The notes under the pieces are model-generated. The model saw nothing but the letters and a program-made list of their open reading frames with translations. It did no database searches and had not been told where the DNA came from. 64,000 nucleotides of DNA from an uncultured Anaerolineae bacterium (GTDB lineage: Bacteria; Chloroflexota; Anaerolineae; Anaerolineales; Villigracilaceae): NCBI GenBank assembly GCA_903875215.1, contig CAIQVH010000019.1, forward strand, positions 1 through 64,000, in the 5' to 3' direction. Positions within the stretch are counted from its first letter, which is position 1, and every line of letters begins with the position of its first letter. The translations under genes were made by a program, and so were the position numbers. Shown here one piece after another: positions 40,322-47,546 of this stretch.

Positions 40322-40353
40322 TTGTATCATTGTATCTTTGTATAATTGTATAT
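40322..40353. repeat. Four TTGTAT repeats at exact 8-bp spacing (putative GntR operator)
   Basis: TTGTAT begins at 40322, 40330, 40338 and 40346, a strict octamer period (TTGTATNN x4). On the minus strand the array reads ATACAA and lies 19-50 nt before the gntR start, overlapping the probable promoter. It is likely the autoregulatory site. Confidence 0.75.
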
Positions 40354-40456
40354 GACTATCTGAAGAAAGTCAAGAGGCAGACCGTCGTCTATCCCGGGGT
40401 GGGGGTTTGCCGGGGGCGCTTATATGGCTCTTATACGGAATAAACTATCGGCGTGG

Positions 40457-40462
40457 TAGAAT
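40457..40462 (+). promoter_or_regulatory. -10 box upstream of pdxS
   Basis: TAGAAT, 34 nt before the pdxS ATG, identical to the -10 boxes of nusA and rrf2. The -35 region is unclear (TTATAC at 40431 is 20 nt away). Confidence 0.45.
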
Positions 40463-40496
40463 TCTGTTGCATCATAATTAAAAGGAGTGTGCAAGT

Positions 40497-41384
40497 ATGG
40501 AAACAACAACTGGTAGTTTCGCCGTCAAGAAGGGCCTGGCCCAAATGCTCAAGGGCGGCGTCATCATGGATGTGGTCACCCCCGAGCATGCCAAAATCGC
40601 CGAAGACGCGGGCGCCTGCGCGGTGATGGCGTTGGAGCGGGTTCCGGCGGATATCCGCGCGGATGGCGGCGTGGCGCGCATGAGCGACCCGGGCATGATC
40701 GAGGCGATCATGAAGTCGGTCACCATCCCGGTCATGGCCAAGTGCCGCATTGGGCATTTTGTCGAAGCCCAGATTCTGGAAGCTATCGGCGTGGATTATA
40801 TTGATGAGTCGGAGGTTCTGACTCCGGCAGATGACGCGCATCACGTCAACAAGCATGATTTTAAGGTGCCGTTCGTGTGCGGCGCGCGCAACCTGGGCGA
40901 GGCGCTGCGGCGCATCTCTGAGGGCGCGGCGATGATTCGCACCAAGGGCGAGGCAGGCACGGGCGATGTGGTCGAAGCCGTCAAACATGCCCGCGCGGTG
41001 CTGGGTGAGATCCGCAGGCTGAGCAATATGGCTGAAGAAGAGCTGTTCACATACGCCAAGGAAATTGGCGCGCCGGTTGCACTGGTGAAAGAAGTAAGGG
41101 AATTGGGCCGCCTGCCGGTGGTCAACTTTGCCGCGGGCGGCGTGGCAACCCCGGCAGATGCCGCGCTGATGATGCAGCTCGGCGTCGATGGCGTGTTCGT
41201 CGGCTCGGGCATCTTCAAGAGCGGAGACCCGGCCAAACGCGCAGCCGCGATCGTCAAGGCCGTTACGCACTTTCAAGATGCGGCCATCCTGGCCGAGGTC
41301 AGCCGCAATCTTGGCGAGCCGATGGTCGGGCGCAACGTCTCGACCATGCCGGAGATTGAAAAAATCGCCGGTCGCGGGTGGTAG
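40497..41384 (+). CDS. pdxS: Pyridoxal 5'-phosphate synthase, lyase subunit PdxS
   Basis: PdxS condenses ribose 5-phosphate, glyceraldehyde 3-phosphate and ammonia (from PdxT) into PLP, in a dodecamer. The 295-residue TIM-barrel protein is highly conserved: [86 protein letters not shown] with the imine-forming lysine in MAKCRIGH, and [17 protein letters not shown] with the second lysine. AGGAG precedes the ATG. pdxT follows after 138 nt that contain inverted repeats. Confidence 0.98.
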   Translation: METTTGSFAVKKGLAQMLKGGVIMDVVTPEHAKIAEDAGACAVMALERVPADIRADGGVARMSDPGMIEAIMKSVTIPVMAKCRIGHFVEAQILEAIGVDYIDESEVLTPADDAHHVNKHDFKVPFVCGARNLGEALRRISEGAAMIRTKGEAGTGDVVEAVKHARAVLGEIRRLSNMAEEELFTYAKEIGAPVALVKEVRELGRLPVVNFAAGGVATPADAALMMQLGVDGVFVGSGIFKSGDPAKRAAAIVKAVTHFQDAAILAEVSRNLGEPMVGRNVSTMPEIEKIAGRGW

Positions 41385-41401
41385 TTCGGGATTCGGGAAT
41401 C

Positions 41402-41516
41402 GGTAAATTGGGTATTTGGTAGATTTTTGGGTTGTCACGTTGGTCAGCAGTTGCGCTGATGGCCAGTTCCAAAACCCCACTCCACCAATCCCCAATTTAC
41501 CACTTCCCAATTTACC
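41402..41516. repeat. Inverted repeat between pdxS and pdxT (GGTAAATTGGG family)
   Basis: GGTAAATTGGG at 41402-41412 is the reverse complement of CCCAATTTACC at both 41491-41501 and 41506-41516. It may pair with either copy, giving alternative hairpins inside the pdxST message. No U-tract follows. Confidence 0.8.
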
Positions 41517-41522
41517 AGGCCT

Positions 41523-42101
41523 ATGAAAATCGGTGTATTAGCATTACAGGGCGATTTTGCCGAACATATAGTCACATTAAAGCGCCTGGGCGTGGAAACT
41601 GCAGAAGTGCGCCTGCCGCGGCAGCTCGATGACCTGGACGGTCTGATCCTGCCCGGCGGAGAATCGACCACCATTGCCAAGCTGGCAATCGCCTTTGGGC
41701 TGATGGAGCCGCTGCGGATTTTTGCGCGTGAAAAAGCCATCTGGGGCACCTGTGCCGGCGCCATTTTGCTCTCCAAGGATGCCAAGCGTGACCAGCCCCT
41801 GTTGGGTCTGATGGATATTACCGTTGAGCGGAATGCTTTTGGCCGGCAGGTGGATTCTTTTGAAGTGGATCTCGACATTCCAGAGCTCAAAGCCGCCACA
41901 GCTACCCAGGCACCCTACCATGCCGTCTTTATCCGCGCTCCGTTGATTGAATCTGTTTCTGGAAGTGCGCGCAGTCTCTCACAGCTGGCTGACGGTCGCA
42001 TCGTGGCGGCCTTGCAGGGAAAACTGCTGGCCACCTCTTTTCACCCGGAACTGACCCCCGACGACCGCTTCCACGAATATTTCCTTTCGCTTGCCCGATA
42101 A
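41523..42101 (+). CDS. pdxT: Pyridoxal 5'-phosphate synthase, glutaminase subunit PdxT
   Basis: PdxT hydrolyses glutamine and channels ammonia to PdxS. The 192-residue class I glutaminase has MKIGVLALQGDFAEHIVTLKRLG, the GLILPGGESTTIAKLA oxyanion segment, the nucleophile WGTCAGAILLSKD, and the His-Glu pair ATSFHPELTPDDRFHEYF. All triad residues are present. No strong ribosome binding site is seen; the ATG follows the repeat arm by 6 nt. The GNAT-like gene starts 8 nt after its stop. Confidence 0.97.
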   Translation: MKIGVLALQGDFAEHIVTLKRLGVETAEVRLPRQLDDLDGLILPGGESTTIAKLAIAFGLMEPLRIFAREKAIWGTCAGAILLSKDAKRDQPLLGLMDITVERNAFGRQVDSFEVDLDIPELKAATATQAPYHAVFIRAPLIESVSGSARSLSQLADGRIVAALQGKLLATSFHPELTPDDRFHEYFLSLAR

Positions 42102-42109
42102 AACCTGTC

Positions 42110-43027
42110 ATGATCCGCCCACTGGATTTCCTCGACCTGGCCACGCTTCACCGTTATCGCGGCGACGTGCTTTGCCTGGATGCCACCCGCTGGGTGACAC
42201 GCGGCAATCCACTGGGGGCAATGGGTTTCATGGCGTATTTCAACCCGGCGCGGCACCTGTATTCCGCCGTTTCCAGCGAAGCAGGCACCACACTGCTGGG
42301 CGGGGTTATCCACACCCAGGGCGATCCTTATGCCAAACTGCTCTACCTGGCCCCGACCGGATCATTCTCCGAACCCGGATTGCCGGCGCTGATCGAAGCA
42401 CTGGTAACGCAAGCTGCCCAATGGGGCGCTTTTCACGTCCTGGCCGAAGTGGATGAAAACAGCCCGGCCTTTCCAGCGCTGCGCCAGGCAGGATTTTCCG
42501 TTTATGCCTGGCAGCGTATCTGGGATTTAAGCGAGGTCATCCCTGGAACCTCCACCGCGGGCTGGAGCAAAGTTCAGACCATCAACCTGCCTGCCATCCA
42601 GTCTCTGCACCATCAGATCGTACCGCCGCTCCTGCAGCCCGTCGAACCTGCTCCACGCCATGCCAGCGGGCTGGTCTGCCCTGAGGGCGCCCGTTGCTAT
42701 GTCAACGTCAGCTCTGGTTTATACGGGGTGATGCTCACGCCGCTCATTCATCCCGAAGCAGAATACGTCGCCCAGAAAATCGCTGGCCTGCTGGTACAGT
42801 TTTCCCGCCGCACCGTTCGCCCGATCTATTTGCGCGTGCGATCCTACCAGGCCTGGCTCGAGCCGGTGCTGGAAGACCTGGGTGCAAAAGCCAGCCCACG
42901 CCAGGCGGTGATGGTCAAACACCTGGTACGGGCGGTCAGAGAAGAACAATCAGTCACCGCTGTTCAATCAGGGACGACGGTTATTCCCGCTTCACGGTTT
43001 AGCAAGTTTGAGCGTAAAAAACAATGA
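42110..43027 (+). CDS. GNAT-like protein of unknown function
   Basis: A 305-residue protein with an acetyltransferase-like first half: LLGGVIHTQGDPYAKLLYLAP, ALIEALVTQAAQWGAFHVLAEVDENSPAFPALRQAGFSVYAWQRIWDL. The last stretch matches the end of GNAT domains (E-x-x-P-A-x-x-x-x-x-x-x-G-F). The second half (residues about 165-290) repeats an alpha/beta pattern and may be a degenerate second GNAT unit. The substrate is unknown. Being 8 nt downstream of pdxT it is probably part of the pdxST transcript. A bidirectional terminator follows. Confidence 0.65.
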   Translation: MIRPLDFLDLATLHRYRGDVLCLDATRWVTRGNPLGAMGFMAYFNPARHLYSAVSSEAGTTLLGGVIHTQGDPYAKLLYLAPTGSFSEPGLPALIEALVTQAAQWGAFHVLAEVDENSPAFPALRQAGFSVYAWQRIWDLSEVIPGTSTAGWSKVQTINLPAIQSLHHQIVPPLLQPVEPAPRHASGLVCPEGARCYVNVSSGLYGVMLTPLIHPEAEYVAQKIAGLLVQFSRRTVRPIYLRVRSYQAWLEPVLEDLGAKASPRQAVMVKHLVRAVREEQSVTAVQSGTTVIPASRFSKFERKKQ

Positions 43028-43052
43028 AACGATCACTAACGTTCACGATCAA

Positions 43053-43086
43053 TCAAAAAGGTGAAGGCAGGCCTTCACCTTTTTGA
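43053..43086. terminator. Bidirectional terminator between convergent genes
   Basis: TCAAAAAGGTGAAGGC (43053-43068) is the exact reverse complement of 43071-43086, with A-runs on the left and T-runs on the right. It serves both the pdxST transcript and the minus-strand glycosyltransferase ending at 43088. Confidence 0.9.
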
Positions 43087-43087
43087 T

Positions 43088-44227
43088 TTAACTGTCTGAT
43101 GCCGGTTTTAATCCCAGTTGTTCGCCGATCAGACGGGCGATGGTGCGTGATGAGTCCGGGCGGGCGGCTTTTTGGCAAGCCCGGATGACTTTCTCGCGGG
43201 CCTCGGGGTTCTCAATCCAGGTGTTCAGGGTGGCCAGCACGCGCTGCGGCGTGGGCGCCCAGACGCCCGTGCCCGTCTCGCGGACATAGGTGACATTGCC
43301 GTCTTCCTGGCCAGGCAGCTTGGCGTACAGGATGATGGGCAGGTGGGCGTTCAGTGCTTCGGCGATGGTTCCCGGCCCGGCTTTGGTGATAAGCGACTCG
43401 GCGGCGCGCATAAAATCGGGCATGTCTCGGGTGAAGCCGTATATTTTGGCCGGGATGCGCCAGTCGATATTCTCCAGGCTTTTTTTCAGGCGTTCATTCC
43501 TCCCGGCAACGATGACCAGCCCCAGATCGAGACCGGATTCGTTGATGGCGCGCGCGGTCTGGGCCAGCGGGCCCATGCCTTCACCGCCGCCGACCAGCAC
43601 GGCGATGAATTTATCCACCGGCCAGCCCAGCTTTTCGCGCAGGGCGTTTTTATCACCTGCCGGGACGCAGTAGCGCGCGGCAATTGGTTGCCCGACGGTG
43701 ACGACCTTTTCCGGTTCCATGTTGTACTCAATGGCCCGGAAGCGGGCAATCTCGGTTGGCACACAGATCAGATCGGCGCGCTGATCAAACCAGAGCGCGT
43801 GGGTGGTGACCATGTCGGTTACCACGGTGACAAAGGGCGGGCGGTGTTTGCCGAGTGCCTTCAGAATGAATGAATTGGCGAGCGGATGCACGGTGACGAT
43901 GATATCGCTGGGATGCGAGTTGACGATCCGTCGCGCAATCCGGCTGACGGCTGGCCAGAGGGTGGAGGTGATGGCGCGTGCCTGGGCGCGCCCGTCGCTG
44001 ATGTGAAAGCTGGCTCCCCACAGGTGCGGGGCTTTGACCATGTAGGGGTACCACTGTGGCAGGCGGTTGAGCGGGCCGGGGGTGTGTTCTTTGAAGATGT
44101 CGACCATTTCAGTGCTGACGGTTTCGCCAAATTCAAGTTGCAGCGCCTCAATGATGGCCTCGGCCGCCGAGCGGTGGCCTCCCCCGGTGTCTGAAAACAG
44201 GAAAAGAATGTGTCGTTTTTGGCTCAT
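43088..44227 (-). CDS. MGDG synthase / UgtP-like glycolipid glycosyltransferase (GT28)
   Basis: A 379-residue GT-B transferase of the monogalactosyldiacylglycerol synthase/diacylglycerol glucosyltransferase family. The N-terminal lipid-binding domain begins HILFLFSDTGGGHRSAAEAIIEALQLEFG and has VDIFKEHTPGPLNRLPQWYPYMVK. The middle has PPFVTVVTDMVTTHALWFDQRADLICVPTE. The donor domain has AVLVGGGEGMGPLAQTARAI, then AAESLITKAGPGTIAEALNAHLPIILYAKLPGQEDGNV. It probably makes membrane glycolipids from diacylglycerol and a UDP-sugar. A TATAAT lies 9 nt before the ATG, giving an almost leaderless transcript. Confidence 0.92.
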   Translation of the reverse strand: MSQKRHILFLFSDTGGGHRSAAEAIIEALQLEFGETVSTEMVDIFKEHTPGPLNRLPQWYPYMVKAPHLWGASFHISDGRAQARAITSTLWPAVSRIARRIVNSHPSDIIVTVHPLANSFILKALGKHRPPFVTVVTDMVTTHALWFDQRADLICVPTEIARFRAIEYNMEPEKVVTVGQPIAARYCVPAGDKNALREKLGWPVDKFIAVLVGGGEGMGPLAQTARAINESGLDLGLVIVAGRNERLKKSLENIDWRIPAKIYGFTRDMPDFMRAAESLITKAGPGTIAEALNAHLPIILYAKLPGQEDGNVTYVRETGTGVWAPTPQRVLATLNTWIENPEAREKVIRACQKAARPDSSRTIARLIGEQLGLKPASDS

Positions 44228-44236
44228 GGCATCAAA

Positions 44237-44242
44237 ATTATA
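44237..44242 (-). promoter_or_regulatory. -10 box 9 nt before the GT28 start
   Basis: On the minus strand TATAAT is followed by TTTGATGCC and the ATG at 44227. The predicted leader is 2-3 nt. No clear -35. Confidence 0.5.
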
Positions 44243-44260
44243 CCATCCGGGCTGGCCGGA

Positions 44261-45010
44261 TTATTCAATGGCTTGCTTGAGCTTGCGCGCCAGCCGGCCA
44301 AAATGCTGGGTGTAGCGCACTTCTTCGGTACGCGGGCGTGGCAGGTCAACCGTCAGGTCGAGCTTGATGCGGCCAGGGCGGGCGGAAAGCACCAGCACGC
44401 GGTCGGCCAGGAAGAGGGCTTCGCTGATCGAGTGGGTGACCATGATGACGGTTTTCTTTCGCGCCTGCCAGAGGCGCGAAAGTTCCGTCCACATTCGTTC
44501 GCGTGTCAGCGCGTCGAGCGAGCCGAAGGGTTCATCGAGCAGGAGGATTTCCGGGTCGTGGATCAGGGCGCGGGCCAGGGCGACGCGCTGGGCCATTCCG
44601 CCTGAAAGGTCGCGTGGCAGGCTGGATTCAAAACCCTCCAGGCCGACGAGTTCCACCATCTCGGCGGCTTTCTGGCGGGCGGCTTCGCGCGGCAGGTGTT
44701 CGATTTCGAGGGGCAGGGTCATGTTTTCGAGCACGGAGCGCCAGGGCATCAGGTTGGCTTGTTGAAAGACAAACCCGATGCGCGGCTGCGGGCCGTGCTC
44801 GAAGGTGACCGTGCCGGTGGAGGCGGGCAGCAGCCCGGCCAGGACGCGCAGCAGGGTGCTTTTTCCACTGCCTGAGGGCCCCAGCACGCAGACAAATTCG
44901 CGCGGGCAGACCGCGAAGGTGACCGGACCGAGCGCATGCAGGCCGCCGTTACCATCCGGGTAGTGTACGCTCAGGTCGCGGACAAAAAGCTCGGGCTGGG
45001 GGCTGGTCAT
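44261..45010 (-). CDS. ABC transporter ATPase, probable riboflavin importer
   Basis: A 249-residue SsuB/TauB-type ATPase: Walker A LGPSGSGKSTLLRVLAGLL, Q-loop FVFQQANLMPWRSVLENM, signature LSGGMAQRVALARALI, Walker B EILLLDEPFGSLDALTRE, and the switch histidine in VIMVTHSISEALFLADR. It powers the importer made of the permease and lipoprotein encoded upstream in the same transcript; its ATG overlaps the lipoprotein stop (ATGA). The specificity is inferred from the FMN riboswitch at the head of the operon, as this ATPase family also serves nitrate, sulfonate and thiamine-precursor systems. Confidence 0.9.
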   Translation of the reverse strand: MTSPQPELFVRDLSVHYPDGNGGLHALGPVTFAVCPREFVCVLGPSGSGKSTLLRVLAGLLPASTGTVTFEHGPQPRIGFVFQQANLMPWRSVLENMTLPLEIEHLPREAARQKAAEMVELVGLEGFESSLPRDLSGGMAQRVALARALIHDPEILLLDEPFGSLDALTRERMWTELSRLWQARKKTVIMVTHSISEALFLADRVLVLSARPGRIKLDLTVDLPRPRTEEVRYTQHFGRLARKLKQAIE

Positions 45011-45999
45011 GGTTTGGGCAGGTAGCCGTTGGAGTAGGCGCGGGAAAGATCCAGCGGCTGGGAATATAGTTTCATTTCCAACAGAATGTTTTGCATGTTT
45101 TCCCAGGCCTTTGGGTCAGAAAATCCGGGTTGGGGGGCCTGCCACATGGCGATGGAGGCGGCCAGGATCTGTTTCTGGACGGTTTCGTCGGCCTGGGCCA
45201 GGTTTTCGACGTATTTTTTGCTGATTTCGTAGGCTTCGTCTGGTTGGTCGAGGGTCTCTTGCAGGCCGTGTAAAAAAGCGCCGATAAAAGCGCGCACCAG
45301 TTCCGGGTTTTCGGCCAGGGTTTTTTCGTTGGTGATCAGACCGTTGGAGGCCAGTTGGACATGGTCTGAGACGCGGATTTCTTGAATGTCATAGCCCTTG
45401 GCGCTCAGCAGGATGGGTTCGTTGGCGCTGTAGCCCACCACGGCTTCTTCCTGGCCGGAGATCAGGGCTTCCACCTGGTTGAAACCGATTGAATCGAGAG
45501 TCACATCGCTCTCCTGCAGGCCAGCGCTGTGCAACAGGGCGCGCAGGCCAACGTAATTGGCGCCAAACAGGCCGGGCAGGCCGATTTTCTTGCCCTTCAG
45601 GTCGGCAGGTTGGCGGATGCCCTGGTTTTTGGGCGCGACAATGGAGATGGGATATTGCTGGTACCAGGCCAGTACATAGACAACAGGCAGGCCCTGGGCG
45701 CGCGCCAGCAGGACCTGTTCGCCGGAGACCAGCGCGAAGGGCAGCTGGCCGGCGCCGACCAGGGCGACGCCGTCGGTTTCAAAGGCATAATCAAACTCAA
45801 CGTCGAAACCGGCCTGGGCAAAGTAGCCTTTCTCTACGGCGACGTAATAAGGCGCGTATTGGATGTTGGGAATGTACCCCATCGGCAGTTTGATTTTGAG
45901 CCGGTCGGCTGGCGCCGCGGGCGTTGGGTTGGCCGGAGCCGCGCAGGCGCTGAGTACAAGGGCGAGCAGGACGGCGAGCAAGAGATATTTTTTCAACAT
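45007..45999 (-). CDS. ribY: Riboflavin ABC transporter substrate-binding lipoprotein (RibY-like)
   Basis: A 330-residue NMT1/THI5-like binding protein with a lipoprotein signal (MLKKYLLLAVLLALVLSACA, lipobox Cys19). The mature domain reads KLPMGYIPNIQYAPYYVAVEKGYFAQAGFDVEFDYAFETDGVALVGAGQLPFALVSGEQVLLARAQGLPVVYVLAWYQQYPISIVAP, a pattern shared by thiamine-precursor (ThiY) and riboflavin (RibY) proteins. Because the operon starts with an FMN riboswitch, riboflavin or a flavin precursor is the likely ligand, as described for RibXY systems in Chloroflexota. AGGAG lies 6 nt before the ATG. Confidence 0.88.
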   Translation of the reverse strand: MLKKYLLLAVLLALVLSACAAPANPTPAAPADRLKIKLPMGYIPNIQYAPYYVAVEKGYFAQAGFDVEFDYAFETDGVALVGAGQLPFALVSGEQVLLARAQGLPVVYVLAWYQQYPISIVAPKNQGIRQPADLKGKKIGLPGLFGANYVGLRALLHSAGLQESDVTLDSIGFNQVEALISGQEEAVVGYSANEPILLSAKGYDIQEIRVSDHVQLASNGLITNEKTLAENPELVRAFIGAFLHGLQETLDQPDEAYEISKKYVENLAQADETVQKQILAASIAMWQAPQPGFSDPKAWENMQNILLEMKLYSQPLDLSRAYSNGYLPKP

Positions 46000-46022
46000 G
46001 GATACTCCTGAAAGGGGTAAAT

Positions 46023-46832
46023 TTAGGAATGGTGTTCCTGCCAGGCCAGCAGGTGGTTTTCGAGCAGGATGACCAGCCGATAGAGCAGCAGTGCCAGGGT
46101 GACCAGCGTCAGGATGGCGACAAACACCAGGGCTGTATCGTATTGACCGCGCCCGACGTTGATCAGGAATCCCAGACCGCTATCTGCGCCGATCAATTCT
46201 CCGACGACCGCGCCGATCACTGACAGGGTGGCGCCGATCCGCAGGCCGCCCAGGAAGACCGGCAGCGCGGCGGGGATTTCGAGCAGACGCAACATTTGCC
46301 AGCGGCTGGCGTGCAGGGTGCGCATCAATTCATACAGCGCCTGTGGCACCGCGCGCAGCCCGACCACCGTGTTGACCAGCACCGGAAAGAAGACGATCAG
46401 GCTGCAGATCAGCACTTTTGAGAAACTACCCGGCCCGAACCAGATGATCAACAGGGGGGCGATGGCTACGACCGGGATGGCCTGGCTGGCCACCAGGAAG
46501 GGCGAGATCATCTGTTCAAACAGGCGGCTCTTGGCAATGGCGTAGCCGAGCAGCATGGCAGTGATACTGCCGGCCAGCAGGCCTGTCAGCACTTCCAACA
46601 GGGTGACCAGGGTGTGGCGTACCAGGCTGCCATCGCCGAGCGCCTGCCAGAAGCGCGCAGCCACCAGCAGCGGGGATGGCAAGATAAAGGCGGGCAGGCT
46701 GGCTAGGCGCGTCAGCACCTCCCAGCCCAGCAGAGTCAGCGCCAGGATGAAAATGGAAATCCAGTGGGCAGCTTTCCGCGGCTGGAGGAGGGGGGAGGCA
46801 GTTTCAGGTTTTTCCATCAGCTTTAAATCCAT
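46023..46832 (-). CDS. ribX: Riboflavin ABC transporter permease (RibX-like)
   Basis: A BPD-type permease of about 269 residues with six helices: WISIFILALTLLGWEVLTRLASLPAFILPSPLLVAARFWQAL at the start, and the EAA-like cytoplasmic loop LMRTLHASRWQMLRLLEIPAALPVFLGGLRIGATLSVIGAVVGE that contacts the ATPase. It is of the SsuC/ThiX type. Start is 46832 (MDLKLMEKPE) or 46817. The frame is open to 46976, but that stretch encodes the terminator and hairpin of the riboswitch expression platform and is not protein-like. It is the first gene of the riboflavin operon; the lipoprotein gene starts 23 nt downstream. Confidence 0.88.
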   Translation of the reverse strand: MDLKLMEKPETASPLLQPRKAAHWISIFILALTLLGWEVLTRLASLPAFILPSPLLVAARFWQALGDGSLVRHTLVTLLEVLTGLLAGSITAMLLGYAIAKSRLFEQMISPFLVASQAIPVVAIAPLLIIWFGPGSFSKVLICSLIVFFPVLVNTVVGLRAVPQALYELMRTLHASRWQMLRLLEIPAALPVFLGGLRIGATLSVIGAVVGELIGADSGLGFLINVGRGQYDTALVFVAILTLVTLALLLYRLVILLENHLLAWQEHHS

Positions 46833-46864
46833 GCCCAGGCTTTTGTTGGGCGGCGATTGCCCGG

Positions 46865-46901
46865 AAAATAAAACACCCCGGGAAGGTTTTTCCTGCGGGG
46901 C
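46865..46901 (-). terminator. Intrinsic terminator of the FMN riboswitch
   Basis: Read on the minus strand, GCCCCG...AGGAA pairs with TTCC...CGGGG (core CCCCG 46900-46896 with CGGGG 46880-46876), followed by TGTTTTATTTT. It ends about 30 nt before the permease start and is the likely off-state platform. Confidence 0.82.
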
Positions 46902-46922
46902 GCAAAACGAGGCCGCCGAATG

Positions 46923-46957
46923 ACAGGCCCCGAAAACGCGAACGTTTTCGGGGCTGT
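46923..46957 (-). promoter_or_regulatory. Stable hairpin between FMN aptamer and terminator
   Basis: CCCCGAAAACG (46928-46938) pairs perfectly with CGTTTTCGGGG (46943-46953) over CGAA, and the flanking ACAG/CTGT extends the stem. It has no U-tract, so it may act as a spacer, pause site or part of the switching platform. Confidence 0.6.
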
Positions 46958-46995
46958 GGCGACAAAACAAACCCACTCATGGGTCTGAACCTTCT

Positions 46996-47139
46996 TTTAT
47001 CCGGACTGTAACCGTCGGCCCCGGAATTTCACCGGATCCTGCCTGTTTTAGCGGGCGAACTCTCTAGGGAGAGAGACGCTCTGGCCAAAAAGCTCGTGGG
47101 CTGTACCACCGATCGGGAATTTCACCCTGCCCCGAAGGT
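46996..47139 (-). promoter_or_regulatory. FMN riboswitch (RFN element)
   Basis: On the minus strand the conserved blocks appear in order: CTTCGGGGCAGGGTGAAATT, then CCCGATCGGTGGT, ACAGCCCACGAGC, a variable arm GAGCGTCTCTCTCCCTAGAG, GATCCGGTGAAATTCCGGGG, CCGACGGTTACAGTCCGGAT and AAAAGAAGG. This is the complete six-stem RFN aptamer that binds FMN. It heads the ribX-ribY-ATPase operon, so high FMN should shut down riboflavin import. Confidence 0.97.
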
Positions 47140-47271
47140 AAGTGATTCGATTGTAGTGACTTGCTTGAGCGTCTGTGCGCGGTTGCTGCAACGGAACGCT
47201 CAAAAGTACTCGTATTGTACTGGTCGTGTTAGAAAAAGTGTAGGGGCGGGAACCCCGCCCCTATAAAACTC

Positions 47272-47457
47272 TTACGCTTTGACGATGCAGTCGACCGGGC
47301 AGACGGAGGCGCATTGGGGTGAGTCGTGGTGTCCGACGCATTCCACGCAGGTGGCGGGGTCGATCACGTAGATGTCGCCTTCGCTGATCGAGTCGGTTGG
47401 GCATTCTGGCAGGCAAGCGCCGCAAGCAATGCAGTCGTCCTGAATTTTCATGGCCAT
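47272..47457 (-). CDS. Ferredoxin, 2[4Fe-4S] type
   Basis: A 61-residue ferredoxin with two cluster motifs: CIACGACLPECP near the N-terminus and CVECVGHHDSPQCASVCP, in which an insertion (GHHDSPQ) lengthens the spacing of the second motif. This is the Allochromatium-type arrangement, as found in many YfhL-like ferredoxins. It transfers electrons at low potential in the cytoplasm. AAGGAG lies 8 nt before the first ATG. It has its own near-consensus promoter and no operon partner; the PEP-synthase-like gene ends 90 nt upstream. Confidence 0.95.
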   Translation of the reverse strand: MAMKIQDDCIACGACLPECPTDSISEGDIYVIDPATCVECVGHHDSPQCASVCPVDCIVKA

Positions 47458-47493
47458 GGTTTACTCTCCTTGAGGAATTTTAGTACAAGTATT

Positions 47494-47522
47494 CTTATAC
47501 TTATCTTGGGGGGGACTGTCAA
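47494..47522 (-). promoter_or_regulatory. Promoter of the ferredoxin gene
   Basis: On the minus strand TTGACA (47522-47517), 17 nt, and TATAAG (47499-47494). This is the best consensus-like promoter in the window, about 37 nt before the ferredoxin ATG. Confidence 0.85.
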
Positions 47523-47546
47523 ATGACATATTTCTGTGAATCGGGG

